A stretch of DNA of 64,000 bases. Origin: Anaerosphaera multitolerans. GTDB lineage: Bacteria; Bacillota; Clostridia; Tissierellales; Peptoniphilaceae. Where the stretch lies: contig NZ_RLIH01000003.1 in NCBI RefSeq assembly GCF_004006535.1, forward strand, positions 168,756 to 232,755, in the 5' to 3' direction. Below, in pieces: positions 29,422-38,223 of this stretch (positions within the stretch are counted from its first letter, which is position 1; the number at the start of each line of letters is the position of its first letter). The position numbers were made by a program, and so were the translations under genes. The notes beneath the pieces are model-generated. The model did no database searches and had not been told where the DNA came from. It saw nothing but the letters and a program-made list of their open reading frames with translations.

Positions 29422-30918
29422 CTATAAATTTAAAAGCTCTTTTGATTTTATTAAGTCATACATTTTTTTAATATCCTTGCTTATATTTCTGTCTTTATCA
29501 TAAAAAGGAACTACTTCTCTAACAGCTTGATGAGCTTTTTTAGTATAGCTACCAAGATTCATATTTCCTCTTAAATCAATTGCTTGAGCAGCATGCATTG
29601 CTTCAATTCCTATGATGTAACTTATGTTATCCAACATTTGGAATATTTTATATGCTGCCAAAGGTAAATTACTTGCATGGTCTTCAATAGTTCCAGCCAA
29701 TGAGTAAAAATCCATTGAAGACGGATTGGCAAGTCCCCTATTTTGAGTATCCAGCATTGTAAAGGTTTTTTGAATTGTTCCATAAGCTATTGTTTCAACT
29801 TCCTTTGGAGTTAAAAATCTATTAAGCTTAGTAAATTCAGGATCCGCCAGTTTTATCATTCTGTAACATGATGATTTGGAAAGGTGACTTAAAGCTGTCG
29901 CCAGCATTTCAACTCCTATGGCAAGTGATGTAATTTCAAAATTAGCACTTACAAAAGATGATTTCTCCTCAATAATTATACATGGATTGTCATCAGTGGC
30001 ATTCATTGAGGTGTTAAGTTGTTCTTTTACATAGTCCATAGCATCATATAAAGAGCCATTTACTGCATGAGCACATCTGAAGCTCAAAGGATCTTGAAGC
30101 GCTCTTTCAGGATCGGGATTATGTAAAAAGCTATTTTCTAAATACTCTCTGCACTTTTTAGCTACATATTTTTGCCCTTTAATTCCTCTTACTTCATTTA
30201 CATCTTCTCTAAGTTGTTCTACTACACCGTTTAATCCCTCTAAACTCATACAAAATATTATATTGGACATCTCCACTATATCTTCTATTTCTTTTAAAAG
30301 TATAGCGGTCATTGCCTCTCCCTGCGCATTACAGGACACAATACTCAAACCGTCTTTTGGACCTAAAGTAGCAGGTTTCATTCCCACTAAGTCCATTGCC
30401 TCTTTAGAGTTCATAATCTCACCCTTGTAAGTTACGTCCTCTTCTCCAATAAAGGCCAAACCGATATGAGAAAGTGTGGTTATATCTCCCTCTCCTATAG
30501 AGGATCTCATCGGCACTCTAGGATGAATTCCATAGTTTAAAAAATCTCTATAGTGATTTAATAAGTCGCAAGATATTCCCGTATGCCCGGTTAATGCCTT
30601 ATTTAATCTTATTAATAAAATCGCCCTTACTTGTTCTTCAGGATGGTATGGCTCAACGCCTAGAGAGTGACTGTTTAAAAGATTTCTATTGTAGGTTTCA
30701 AAAAAATCCTGATCAAATTCCTTATCCTTATTCCAACCTACTCCTCTATTTAAACCATATACCGGCTTTCCTTCGGCCGCCATATCAAAGAGAACCTGTC
30801 TGGAGGCTTTAACTTTCTCCTCCGCCTCCTTGGTTATGGAAACCTTTCTATTGTTGTACGCAACATCATAGACTTCATTTAAAGTAAGAGGTCTACCACA
30901 TAATTGTAATGATTCCAT
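29422..30918 (-). CDS. HAL-superfamily lyase with altered MIO triad (paralogue 2)
   Basis: 498 residues with the aromatic amino-acid lyase fold: VYGLNRGVG (Tyr54), LQDPLSFRC (274-282, Leu for the catalytic Tyr, Arg kept), TDDNPC, and TIEDHASN (Glu412). At the cofactor loop, where HALs have Ala-Ser-Gly-Asp, this protein has Gly-Glu-Gly-Asp (in SSIGEGDITTLSH, 139-151). Without the serine, MIO cannot form as in the known enzymes. NGTQ is replaced by SCNAQ. It differs strongly from paralogue 1, so the two are ancient paralogues with perhaps different substrates or a heteromeric role. It begins 1 base after the molybdenum subunit gene, with AGGAGG. Confidence 0.88.
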   Translation of the reverse strand: MESLQLCGRPLTLNEVYDVAYNNRKVSITKEAEEKVKASRQVLFDMAAEGKPVYGLNRGVGWNKDKEFDQDFFETYNRNLLNSHSLGVEPYHPEEQVRAILLIRLNKALTGHTGISCDLLNHYRDFLNYGIHPRVPMRSSIGEGDITTLSHIGLAFIGEEDVTYKGEIMNSKEAMDLVGMKPATLGPKDGLSIVSCNAQGEAMTAILLKEIEDIVEMSNIIFCMSLEGLNGVVEQLREDVNEVRGIKGQKYVAKKCREYLENSFLHNPDPERALQDPLSFRCAHAVNGSLYDAMDYVKEQLNTSMNATDDNPCIIIEEKSSFVSANFEITSLAIGVEMLATALSHLSKSSCYRMIKLADPEFTKLNRFLTPKEVETIAYGTIQKTFTMLDTQNRGLANPSSMDFYSLAGTIEDHASNLPLAAYKIFQMLDNISYIIGIEAMHAAQAIDLRGNMNLGSYTKKAHQAVREVVPFYDKDRNISKDIKKMYDLIKSKELLNL

Positions 30919-30919
30919 A

Positions 30920-33184
30920 TTATTTTCCTCCTTTCTTTAACTCTTCCAAACTCGCTATAATTCTCTCAGGATTTGCAGGATAGTCAGTAATATTAGTACC
31001 TAGGGCATGATTAATAGCATTTAAAACCGCCGGAGCTGGAGCTACTGCAGAAATTTCCCCTATACTCTTTACTCCATAAGGAGTTAACTCGTCGTCGCTT
31101 TCTATTAAAATAGTCTTTACATCAGGCATATCATGTACATTAATTGAATGGTATTTTGAAAGAGTAGGATTTTTTATATAACCTTTATCATCAATTACTA
31201 TCTCTTCACAAAGTGCCATTCCAAGTACAAATTGGCAACCTCCATGTACTTGACCTTCCACAAGCATAGGATTTACTGCTCTACCTATGTCATTTACTGA
31301 TAAAAAGTCGGTAACTTCTACAAAACCGGTCTTCTTATCCACTTTTACCTCAGCGAAACAAGCTGCAAGGGATGCGGGATTTCCTGTAGATTCATGGCTT
31401 ACATATACTGATAGTTGTTCTTGGAAATTTTTTTCTCTCATAACTGCAATTTCACCGTAAGTAAATTCCTCGTCAGAATTTTTTACTTTTATTTTCCCAT
31501 TATCTGTGTATAAATCTCCAACTTCGTATCCCTTAACTTTAGATAAGGTTTCCAATAGTTTTTCAACTACTTTTTCTCCCGCCTCTTTAAGCGCCCCTCC
31601 GCAAACAGAAGTTACACGACTCGCCTGTGTTCCCGCTGAATCATAAGGTGTTATAAATGTATCAGCTTCAGTTACTCTTATCTTACTTACATCTAAGTCT
31701 AAAGCCTCAGCAGCCATTTGAGTAAGAGTAGTTAAAGTTCCACAGCCCTGTTCATGAACGGCTATTTTTGCAAGAACTGAACTATCTTCAAATACTATCA
31801 TCTCCACATTTGTAAAATCCGGAAATGTACCCCAGTATCCGGTACTGTGAGTAACTGATGCAACGCCCACTCCATAAGCATATCTGTCCGTATTCTTTTC
31901 TCTTATATGATTATACTTTTCCTTCCAATTAAATGCTTCCATTCCCTGTATAATACACTCTTTAATAGCTGCTTTTCCCAAATTCGGTCCACCTGTAGGA
32001 TCTTCATCATAGGGATCTATTAAGTTTTTTAGTCTAAATTCACAAGGGTCCATGCCTATTGCCTTTGCCACATTAGTTATATTTATTTCAGTTATTGCAT
32101 GCGCCTGTGGTCCTCCATAAGCTCTTGTCGCACCTCCGGGTATTGCATTGGAATAATAAGCTCTTCCGCTAAACTCCTGATTTTTAAACTTATACAGTCT
32201 AAACAATTTCTTTGCCAGTGCATTTGTAACACTTGAGTTATTAGTATCATAGGCTCCGCCGTCAACTTCCACTTCTACTTTTCTACCAAGTATAGTTCCG
32301 TCTTTTTTAACAGCTGTTTCTATTCTCTGTCTAGTAGGATTTCTTGTAACAGTTCCCATAATGCTCTGTTCCCTGTCCATATAAACCAATACAGGTCGTT
32401 TTAATTCCCAAGCAGCAAAACCTGCAATTGTTTCCAAAATAGGTTGTTGCTTTCCTCCAAAGGAGCCTCCCATATTTGACTTTATAGCTCTCACTTTTGA
32501 ATATGGAATTTCTAAAACTCTAGATAGGTGCATTTGAATAGCAAAAGCCATTTGACTTGGACTGGAAACTATTAAATTTCCCATTTCATCTACTTCACCT
32601 AAAGCAATGTGAGGTTCTATAGCAAGGTGGTGATTTCTAGGAGTACTTCCTTCATCAATTACTATGTAATCAGCTTCGGACTTTGCCTTCTCATAATCTC
32701 CCGTACCAAATTCTCTTTTAAAGCCTAAGTTGGTACTTCCCTTTACTATAACCTTATCTTCCTTTGCCATATCAAGGCCTACTACCACCGGCAATTCATG
32801 GTAGATTACTTTTACTTTTTTTACCGCTTCTTCCACTGCATCTTTACTACTTCCTAAAACCAGTGCAATTCTATCTCCCACATATCTAGCTCTATCATTT
32901 AGAATGTACTCATCTCTCTTACCTTCAATTCCGGTAAACCACTCCATAGTATTGTAAGTATTCTTAGGTACATCGGCATGAGTGAAAATTCTTTCAATAC
33001 CTTCAACTTTTAATGCCTCTTCAAAATCAAATTCTACATCAGCATGAGGCTTTTCACTTAAAACTAACTTTCCGTAAAGCATATTATGTCTTTTTACATC
33101 AGCCAAGTACTTGGTTTTTCCCGTTACCCTTTCCAAACTGTCTTCTCGAATAATGCTTTTTCCCACATATTTATAGTTACTCAT
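30920..33184 (-). CDS. Molybdenum hydroxylase, molybdopterin-binding large subunit (xanthine dehydrogenase family)
   Basis: 754 residues, the usual length of a separate large subunit. Cofactor contacts are visible in GGSFGGKQ (239-246) and GATRAYGGPQ (351-360), a QGCG motif, and the catalytic base Glu710 in KSIGEI near the C-terminus. Family members hydroxylate purines, nicotinate or other N-heterocycles and aldehydes, using water as oxygen source and passing electrons to FeS and FAD subunits. Substrate cannot be read from the motifs. It overlaps the FAD subunit by 4 bases (ATGA). Position beside two lyases suggests it acts on their product or on a related heterocycle. Confidence 0.93.
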   Translation of the reverse strand: MSNYKYVGKSIIREDSLERVTGKTKYLADVKRHNMLYGKLVLSEKPHADVEFDFEEALKVEGIERIFTHADVPKNTYNTMEWFTGIEGKRDEYILNDRARYVGDRIALVLGSSKDAVEEAVKKVKVIYHELPVVVGLDMAKEDKVIVKGSTNLGFKREFGTGDYEKAKSEADYIVIDEGSTPRNHHLAIEPHIALGEVDEMGNLIVSSPSQMAFAIQMHLSRVLEIPYSKVRAIKSNMGGSFGGKQQPILETIAGFAAWELKRPVLVYMDREQSIMGTVTRNPTRQRIETAVKKDGTILGRKVEVEVDGGAYDTNNSSVTNALAKKLFRLYKFKNQEFSGRAYYSNAIPGGATRAYGGPQAHAITEINITNVAKAIGMDPCEFRLKNLIDPYDEDPTGGPNLGKAAIKECIIQGMEAFNWKEKYNHIREKNTDRYAYGVGVASVTHSTGYWGTFPDFTNVEMIVFEDSSVLAKIAVHEQGCGTLTTLTQMAAEALDLDVSKIRVTEADTFITPYDSAGTQASRVTSVCGGALKEAGEKVVEKLLETLSKVKGYEVGDLYTDNGKIKVKNSDEEFTYGEIAVMREKNFQEQLSVYVSHESTGNPASLAACFAEVKVDKKTGFVEVTDFLSVNDIGRAVNPMLVEGQVHGGCQFVLGMALCEEIVIDDKGYIKNPTLSKYHSINVHDMPDVKTILIESDDELTPYGVKSIGEISAVAPAPAVLNAINHALGTNITDYPANPERIIASLEELKKGGK

Positions 33185-34020
33185 TCTATCAAATCTCCCA
33201 AAACTTCTTCCATTAATCCCTCTATTGCCACTCTTTTATAGTATTTAGATACTCTATTAGGAATAGCCTTTTCAATTTGATTAAAGGAAGCGTCAACAAG
33301 TAAATCAAAGTTAATTTCCTTTAAACTATTATTTAAAAACACTTTTTCAATTAAATCAGCTCTTACAGGTTTAACTCCCACTGCCCCAAGGAAAATTTTA
33401 ATACCCTTAACCTTTCCTCTTTCGTCAATTTCAGTTTTTAAAGCACAACTTACTTTTGAAATAGTGACAGCCTTTCTCGAGCCTACTTTTCTAAAAGTAC
33501 TTACCGCATCTTCTTTTTTTATAATTATTTCCTTAACAGCTTCATCTTTAGTTAAAATAGTCTTTTCTCTTCCTGTTATAAAATCTTCAATATTAACAAG
33601 TCTTTCTTTTCCGTCACCCTTTATTATTTTTACCTTTGCATCATAGGCATAAAGAGCTAGCAAAGTATCTGCTGATTGAGAAGCGTTGGAAATATTACCA
33701 CCAATTGTAGCCTTATTTCTTATCTGTGTTGATCCCAACTCATAAGCCGCTCTATAAAGGGCAGGAAGTTTTGTTTTTATCAATTCACTATTACACAGTT
33801 CAGTCATTGTAATTAGAGAACCTATATAGATATTTTCCTCATCCTCAACTATATTTTTCCATAAATTGATTTTCGTAATATCGATAACACTAAAATCAAC
33901 AATTTTTTTATTTTTAAGTTTTATTATTAAATCAGTTCCGCCTGCAATTATGTATGTATTGTCATCTGCCACTTTTAAAACATCAATTAATTCTTCTTCA
34001 CTTTTAGGAGCGTAAAACAT
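33181..34020 (-). CDS. Molybdenum hydroxylase, FAD-binding medium subunit
   Basis: 279 residues with the CO-dehydrogenase flavoprotein signature: AGGTDL (26-31) and ATIGGNISNASQSAD (about 109-123), both FAD contacts. The C-terminal domain is of normal size. It takes electrons from the [2Fe-2S] subunit and delivers them to NAD or another carrier. The start ATG overlaps the stop codon of the FeS subunit gene by one base. Confidence 0.94.
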   Translation of the reverse strand: MFYAPKSEEELIDVLKVADDNTYIIAGGTDLIIKLKNKKIVDFSVIDITKINLWKNIVEDEENIYIGSLITMTELCNSELIKTKLPALYRAAYELGSTQIRNKATIGGNISNASQSADTLLALYAYDAKVKIIKGDGKERLVNIEDFITGREKTILTKDEAVKEIIIKKEDAVSTFRKVGSRKAVTISKVSCALKTEIDERGKVKGIKIFLGAVGVKPVRADLIEKVFLNNSLKEINFDLLVDASFNQIEKAIPNRVSKYYKRVAIEGLMEEVLGDLIE

Positions 34021-34481
34021 TAAACAACCTCCTTACAAGCTGCATCAATAGCCTCTACTATTTTAATAAATCCCGTACACCTACAAAGATTTCCTTCTAT
34101 GGCTCTTTTTATATCTTCTAAACTTGGATTATCGTTTTTCATCATTAAAGCCTTAGCACTCATAATAAATCCGGGAGTACAAAATCCACATTGAACTGCG
34201 CCATGTTCTATAAACTTTTTCTGGAGTATGTCCAATTCTCCATTTTTTTCCAATCCTTCAATAGTTATAATTTCACTTCCATCTACCTGGCCTGTCAGTA
34301 CGGTACATGAAGTAACTGCAACTCCATCTAAAATCACTGTACAAGCTCCACATTCACCTTCAGAACAACCTTCCTTCGTACCTGTTAAATCGAGGTCCTC
34401 TCTTAAAAAGTCTATTAATCTTCTACAAGGATCAATGTCTTTTTTTATTTTTTCACCATTTACTGTAACGTTTACTATCAT
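34020..34481 (-). CDS. Molybdenum hydroxylase, [2Fe-2S] small subunit
   Basis: 153 residues with both expected clusters: plant-ferredoxin-type Cys39, Cys44, Cys47 and Cys59, and the second cluster Cys98, Cys101, Cys133 and Cys135 in CGFCTPG and GNLCRCTGF. First gene of the six-gene cluster. The start is ATG 34481, with AAGGTG six bases upstream; the GTG at 34490 overlaps that site. The subunit order small-medium-large and overlaps indicate tight co-expression. Confidence 0.95.
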   Translation of the reverse strand: MIVNVTVNGEKIKKDIDPCRRLIDFLREDLDLTGTKEGCSEGECGACTVILDGVAVTSCTVLTGQVDGSEIITIEGLEKNGELDILQKKFIEHGAVQCGFCTPGFIMSAKALMMKNDNPSLEDIKRAIEGNLCRCTGFIKIVEAIDAACKEVV

Positions 34482-34553
34482 TGCAATCACCTTAAATCTT
34501 TCTTCACTTTAATAAATGTCCATATTATTAATATTTGTTTATAAAACTTAACT

Positions 34554-34656
34554 TATGTTTATTATACTAACAATTGTTAAATTTTATAGTATTTTTTAAC
34601 ACTATAGCATATTAATATACAAACATAGAAAAGTATATGTTTCTTAATATATGTTT
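34554..34656. promoter_or_regulatory. Candidate control region of the molybdenum hydroxylase/lyase cluster
   Basis: On the minus strand TATAAT (34566-34561) is a good -10 without a matching -35. Immediately upstream is a perfect palindrome, TAACAATTGTTA (34568-34579). Further out, TATGTTT occurs at 34554-34560, inverted at 34621-34627, and as TATATGTTT twice at 34634-34642 and 34648-34656. The whole 330-base gap to the divergent gene is very AT-rich and has no gene that I can see. A regulator-dependent promoter is an inference. Confidence 0.45.
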
Positions 34657-34734
34657 AGTCACACATTTAATTGTTTATATTTTATTAAAAATTACTATTG
34701 TAATATTTAATTTACTCACTGTATTTAAAGTGAT

Positions 34735-34763
34735 TTGACAAATTTAAACTATAACTTTATGAT
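34735..34763 (+). promoter_or_regulatory. Sigma-A promoter of the NfnAB-like gene
   Basis: TTGACA (34735-34740), 17 bases, TATGAT (34758-34763); the start codon is about 50 bases downstream of the predicted transcript start. Confidence 0.75.
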
Positions 34764-34818
34764 ATAATAGTTATAAAATTAACATATTTAATTAATAAAC
34801 TAAAGTGGAGATGAGTGT

Positions 34819-37161
34819 ATGTATAAAATTTTAAAAAAGGAAATTCTTGCTCCTAATATCTATCTATTTGATGTTGAGGCTCCAAGAATAGCTGCTTCTG
34901 CTAAGCCCGGACAGTTTGTAATTGTAATAGCAGACAAGTATGCCGAAAGAATTCCTTTAACTATTTGTGGATTTGATTTAAGAAAAGGCTCTGTTCAAAT
35001 AGTTGTACAGGCATCAGGAAAATCAACTGAAAAGATATGCGCCTTTGAGGAAGGTGAATCCTTTAAAGACTTCGTAGGACCTCTTGGCAGACCATCTGAA
35101 TTTATTTCTCACGACATTACACAACTTAGAAATTCAAAATTTTTATTTGTAGCCGGCGGTGTGGGAACTGCTCCAGTAACTCCTCAAGTTAGATGGTTGT
35201 ACGATAGGGGTATTGATGTAGACGTTATTATAGGAGCTAAATCCAAAGACTATGTAATTTTAGAAGATAAAATTAGAAAGTATGCTAAAAATGTCTACAT
35301 AGCTACTGATGATGGAAGCTATGGATTTAAAGGACTTGTTACTGATAAAATAGTTGACTTACTTACAAATGAAAAAAAACATTATGACCAATGCGTAGCA
35401 ATTGGACCAATGATAATGATGAAATTTGTATGTCAAACTACTAAGAAATATAATCTGCCAACGACTGTGTCCCTTAACCCTATAATGGTTGATGGAACCG
35501 GAATGTGTGGTGCTTGTAGAGTTAATGTTGGAAATCAAGTTAAATTTGCCTGCGTTGATGGACCTGAATTTGACGGGCACTTAGTGGATTTTGACTCTGC
35601 AATTCAAAGACAAAAACAGTTTAGAGAAAATGCAAACAATAAAAGAGCTGTTATGGCCAGTCATAAGGAAGGACATATATGTAACTTAGATGAAGCTATA
35701 ATTAAACAGCATAAAGACATTGAACTGGAGGAAAAATTGATAAGAGATGAATTGTTAGAAGATCTAACTTTCACTGAAAAACAAAATCGATTTATCCGTA
35801 CACCAATGTCTGTTCAAGACCCGATTACCAGAAGTCAAAACTTTGAGGAGGTAAGCCTTGGATATACTGAGGAAGAAGCTATTAGAGAAGCTAAACGTTG
35901 TCTAAACTGTAAAATTCCTCACTGTATAGAAGGATGTCCGGTATCAATAGACATTCCAGGCTTTATTAAAGAAATTGCCAATGGTAACTTTGAGCAAGCT
36001 GCTAAAGTACTTGCCCTTTATACTGCTCTACCTGCAGTATGTGGTAGAGTATGTCCTCAAGAAACTCAGTGTGAAGAAAAATGTATACTGGGTAAAAAAG
36101 GCGATGCTATTGCCATAGGAAAATTAGAGAGATTTGTAGCGGATTATGCAAGAAGACACAATATTAAAACCTCTGAAGTTCCTGAACAAAACGGACATAC
36201 AGTTGCCGTTGTAGGTGCAGGCCCGGCAGGACTTACCTGTGCCGGAGAACTTGCAAAAATGGGCTACAAAGTTAAAATATTTGAAGCTCTACAACAAGCA
36301 GGCGGTGTTTTAGTATATGGTATTCCGGAGTTTAGGTTACCTGACAGCGTAGTAAATGCTGAAGTGAAAAATTTATTAAACCTTGGTGTGGAAATTGAAA
36401 CTGACGTTGTCGTTGGAAAGACCATTAATATTGATACACTTTTAAACTCAGGTTATGAAGCTGTATTTATAGGTTCAGGTGCAGGTTTGCCAACCTTTAT
36501 GAATATTCCTGGTGAACATTTAAACGGAGTTATATCCGCCAATGAGTTCCTAACCAGAAACAATCTAATGAGGTCCTTTGAGCAACAATATGACACCCCT
36601 ATTAATTTAGGTTCAAAAGTTGCTATAATAGGCGGAGGAAACGTTGCAATGGATGCTGCAAGAGTTGCCAAAAGATTAGGTGCTGACGTTTCAATCCTAT
36701 ATAGAAGAACTGAAAAAGAACTTCCTGCAAGACTTGAGGAAGTACACCATGCTAAAGAAGAAGGTATTAAATTTGAGATGCTCACTGCTCCAATAGAAAT
36801 TAAGGGAGAAGACGGCTGGGTTAAATCTTTAGTTTGTGTTAGAAACGAACTCGGTGAACCTGATGAATCAGGTAGAAGACGTCCGGTTAAAATAGAAGGT
36901 TCAGAATTTGAAGAACCTTTTGAAACAGTGATTATGGCACTTGGAACAAATCCAAACCCATTAATTTCTCAAACTACCAGCAATTTAGAGACCAACAGTG
37001 ACGGTTGTATACTAACAAATGAATTAGGACAGACTTCCAGAAAGGAAATTTTTGCCGGTGGAGATGCTGTTACAGGTTCTGCTACAGTTATACTTGCAAT
37101 GGGAGCAGGAAAAACTGCTGCAGAAGAAATAGATAGATATATTAGAAAAAAATATAATTAA
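34819..37161 (+). CDS. Fused NfnAB-type oxidoreductase (PyrK-like flavoprotein + GltD-like NADPH subunit)
   Basis: 780 residues. Residues 1 to about 280 resemble the FAD/NAD-binding ferredoxin-reductase subunit (PyrK/NfnA/SudB) with a [2Fe-2S] ligand set around GMCGACRV. From about 350 the protein is like glutamate-synthase small subunit (NfnB/SudA): [4Fe-4S] cysteines in CLNCKIPHCIEGCP and CGRVCPQETQCEEKC, an FAD loop VAVVGAGPAGL near 461 and an NADPH loop IIGGGNVAMDAARVA near 600. Separate NfnA and NfnB form the electron-bifurcating NADH-dependent ferredoxin:NADP oxidoreductase; fused forms exist in anaerobes. No gltB follows. Divergent from the molybdenum cluster; a functional link is possible but unproven. 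Confidence 0.9.
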   Translation: MYKILKKEILAPNIYLFDVEAPRIAASAKPGQFVIVIADKYAERIPLTICGFDLRKGSVQIVVQASGKSTEKICAFEEGESFKDFVGPLGRPSEFISHDITQLRNSKFLFVAGGVGTAPVTPQVRWLYDRGIDVDVIIGAKSKDYVILEDKIRKYAKNVYIATDDGSYGFKGLVTDKIVDLLTNEKKHYDQCVAIGPMIMMKFVCQTTKKYNLPTTVSLNPIMVDGTGMCGACRVNVGNQVKFACVDGPEFDGHLVDFDSAIQRQKQFRENANNKRAVMASHKEGHICNLDEAIIKQHKDIELEEKLIRDELLEDLTFTEKQNRFIRTPMSVQDPITRSQNFEEVSLGYTEEEAIREAKRCLNCKIPHCIEGCPVSIDIPGFIKEIANGNFEQAAKVLALYTALPAVCGRVCPQETQCEEKCILGKKGDAIAIGKLERFVADYARRHNIKTSEVPEQNGHTVAVVGAGPAGLTCAGELAKMGYKVKIFEALQQAGGVLVYGIPEFRLPDSVVNAEVKNLLNLGVEIETDVVVGKTINIDTLLNSGYEAVFIGSGAGLPTFMNIPGEHLNGVISANEFLTRNNLMRSFEQQYDTPINLGSKVAIIGGGNVAMDAARVAKRLGADVSILYRRTEKELPARLEEVHHAKEEGIKFEMLTAPIEIKGEDGWVKSLVCVRNELGEPDESGRRRPVKIEGSEFEEPFETVIMALGTNPNPLISQTTSNLETNSDGCILTNELGQTSRKEIFAGGDAVTGSATVILAMGAGKTAAEEIDRYIRKKYN

Positions 37162-37181
37162 AATAGCTGGTTAATAAACTG

Positions 37182-37213
37182 AACCCCCAAATCCTTGCCC
37201 GGATTTGGGGGTT
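37182..37213. terminator. Terminator after the NfnAB-like gene
   Basis: Thirteen-base-pair stem (AACCCCCAAATCC/GGATTTGGGGGTT, six-base loop) followed by a long T run on the plus strand. It probably also ends the convergent DsbA-like gene, less efficiently. Confidence 0.93.
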
Positions 37214-37223
37214 TTTTTTATTA

Positions 37224-38060
37224 TCACTTTAAAGTAAGTTCAGTTCCCTTTTCCAATTCTTTAACTTTAATTTTATTTTCAATGCTAAGCTCATCAATAA
37301 TTTCTTTAAGTTTAGTTTCCTCTTTGAATAATTCCACTAACTCAATAAAAAATACTCTCTCATAATTTTTTATAAAATTATAGACCTCATTTTTATTTAG
37401 GTTGATTTCTCTTCTTACTAAGTTTGGTTTTTGCTCCTCTAAAAAGCTTATTAACTCTTCTAAAGATTTGTATCCAGTTAATAATTTCTCTCTGCCCTTA
37501 TCATCTGTATACATGAAGTTTGGATAATTTGTAAATCTCCTATCAAATGAACTTATTCTATCCTCTAAAAATTCCTCACTTGCCCCGTCTCTTAAGTTTT
37601 CTAAAAATATTTCTCCATCAATACCCACATCCTCTGCAATACTTAATTGAATAGAGTCATCCATTGTGTTTAATCCATCTAAGATAGTTGATTCTCTTAA
37701 TTTTCTTAAGTATTTATTTGCCAAAGTTTCGTCGCTCATTCTAGCCGCTACAAAGGAAATGTTAAGTGGATATGTACTTACATTTTCTCTTGAAAGCAAC
37801 TTAGGAGGTTTATCCATAATCGGCATTTTGTGAATACTATAGCCCGCTTTCCACAATTGAAATAATATTCCGTTTGCAATTTCATCAGAGTCCTTGTCCT
37901 TCATATTCATTGGAAGTATATCATGGTAGTCTGCAATTAGTCCTCCCATAATATTGTACTGCTCCACTTGTTCCCCATAAATATAGTCGATAGCTCTTAG
38001 TACCTTTTCCTCTCCATAAGACCAAGGACATACAACATCCGAAAATATATAAAGTTTCAT
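37224..38060 (-). CDS. DsbA family thioredoxin-fold protein with a single active-site cysteine
   Basis: 278 residues starting MKLYIFSDVVCPWSYGEEK: thioredoxin-like strand, then CPWS where oxidoreductases have CxxC, a long helical insertion, and a cis-proline-type loop (NYPNF). The first part resembles FrnE/DsbA-like and SpxH-like (YjbH) proteins. There is no signal peptide, so it is cytoplasmic. With one cysteine it may act as an isomerase, glutathione-transferase-like enzyme or adaptor rather than a disulfide oxidase. The start is ATG 38060 behind AGAGGA; ATG 38066 overlaps that site. Function is uncertain. Confidence 0.75.
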   Translation of the reverse strand: MKLYIFSDVVCPWSYGEEKVLRAIDYIYGEQVEQYNIMGGLIADYHDILPMNMKDKDSDEIANGILFQLWKAGYSIHKMPIMDKPPKLLSRENVSTYPLNISFVAARMSDETLANKYLRKLRESTILDGLNTMDDSIQLSIAEDVGIDGEIFLENLRDGASEEFLEDRISSFDRRFTNYPNFMYTDDKGREKLLTGYKSLEELISFLEEQKPNLVRREINLNKNEVYNFIKNYERVFFIELVELFKEETKLKEIIDELSIENKIKVKELEKGTELTLK

Positions 38061-38190
38061 TTCCATCCTCTTTCTTTTAGTTATCTACAACTATTTTAAT
38101 ATATGGAGTTTTAAAAATAAAGCTCAAGGTGAAATTATATAAAACCCTATTATAATAAGATAAAACAGCCATTTTATTAAAAAACTCGTT

Positions 38191-38206
38191 TTTCAATATA
38201 TTGTGT
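38191..38206. promoter_or_regulatory. NrdR box 1
   Basis: TTTCAATATATTGTGT matches the NrdR consensus ACACWATATATWGTGT in its core and right half. It pairs with box 2, 43 bases downstream centre to centre. Confidence 0.7.
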
Positions 38207-38223
38207 TTTTTATTCAAACACTC

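Noticed and set aside
26238..30918. Calling both lyase-fold genes hutH (histidine ammonia-lyase)
   Set aside because: Both lack the Ala-Ser-Gly triad and the catalytic Tyr of QDxYSLRC, and no other histidine-degradation gene is nearby.
34735..34768. TTGACA paired with TATAAT at 34763 as the promoter
   Set aside because: The spacer would be 22 bases; TATGAT at 34758 gives the normal 17.
35359..36785. Minus-strand open frames inside the NfnAB-like gene
   Set aside because: They are antisense shadows of a well-supported gene, without ribosome sites or known domains.
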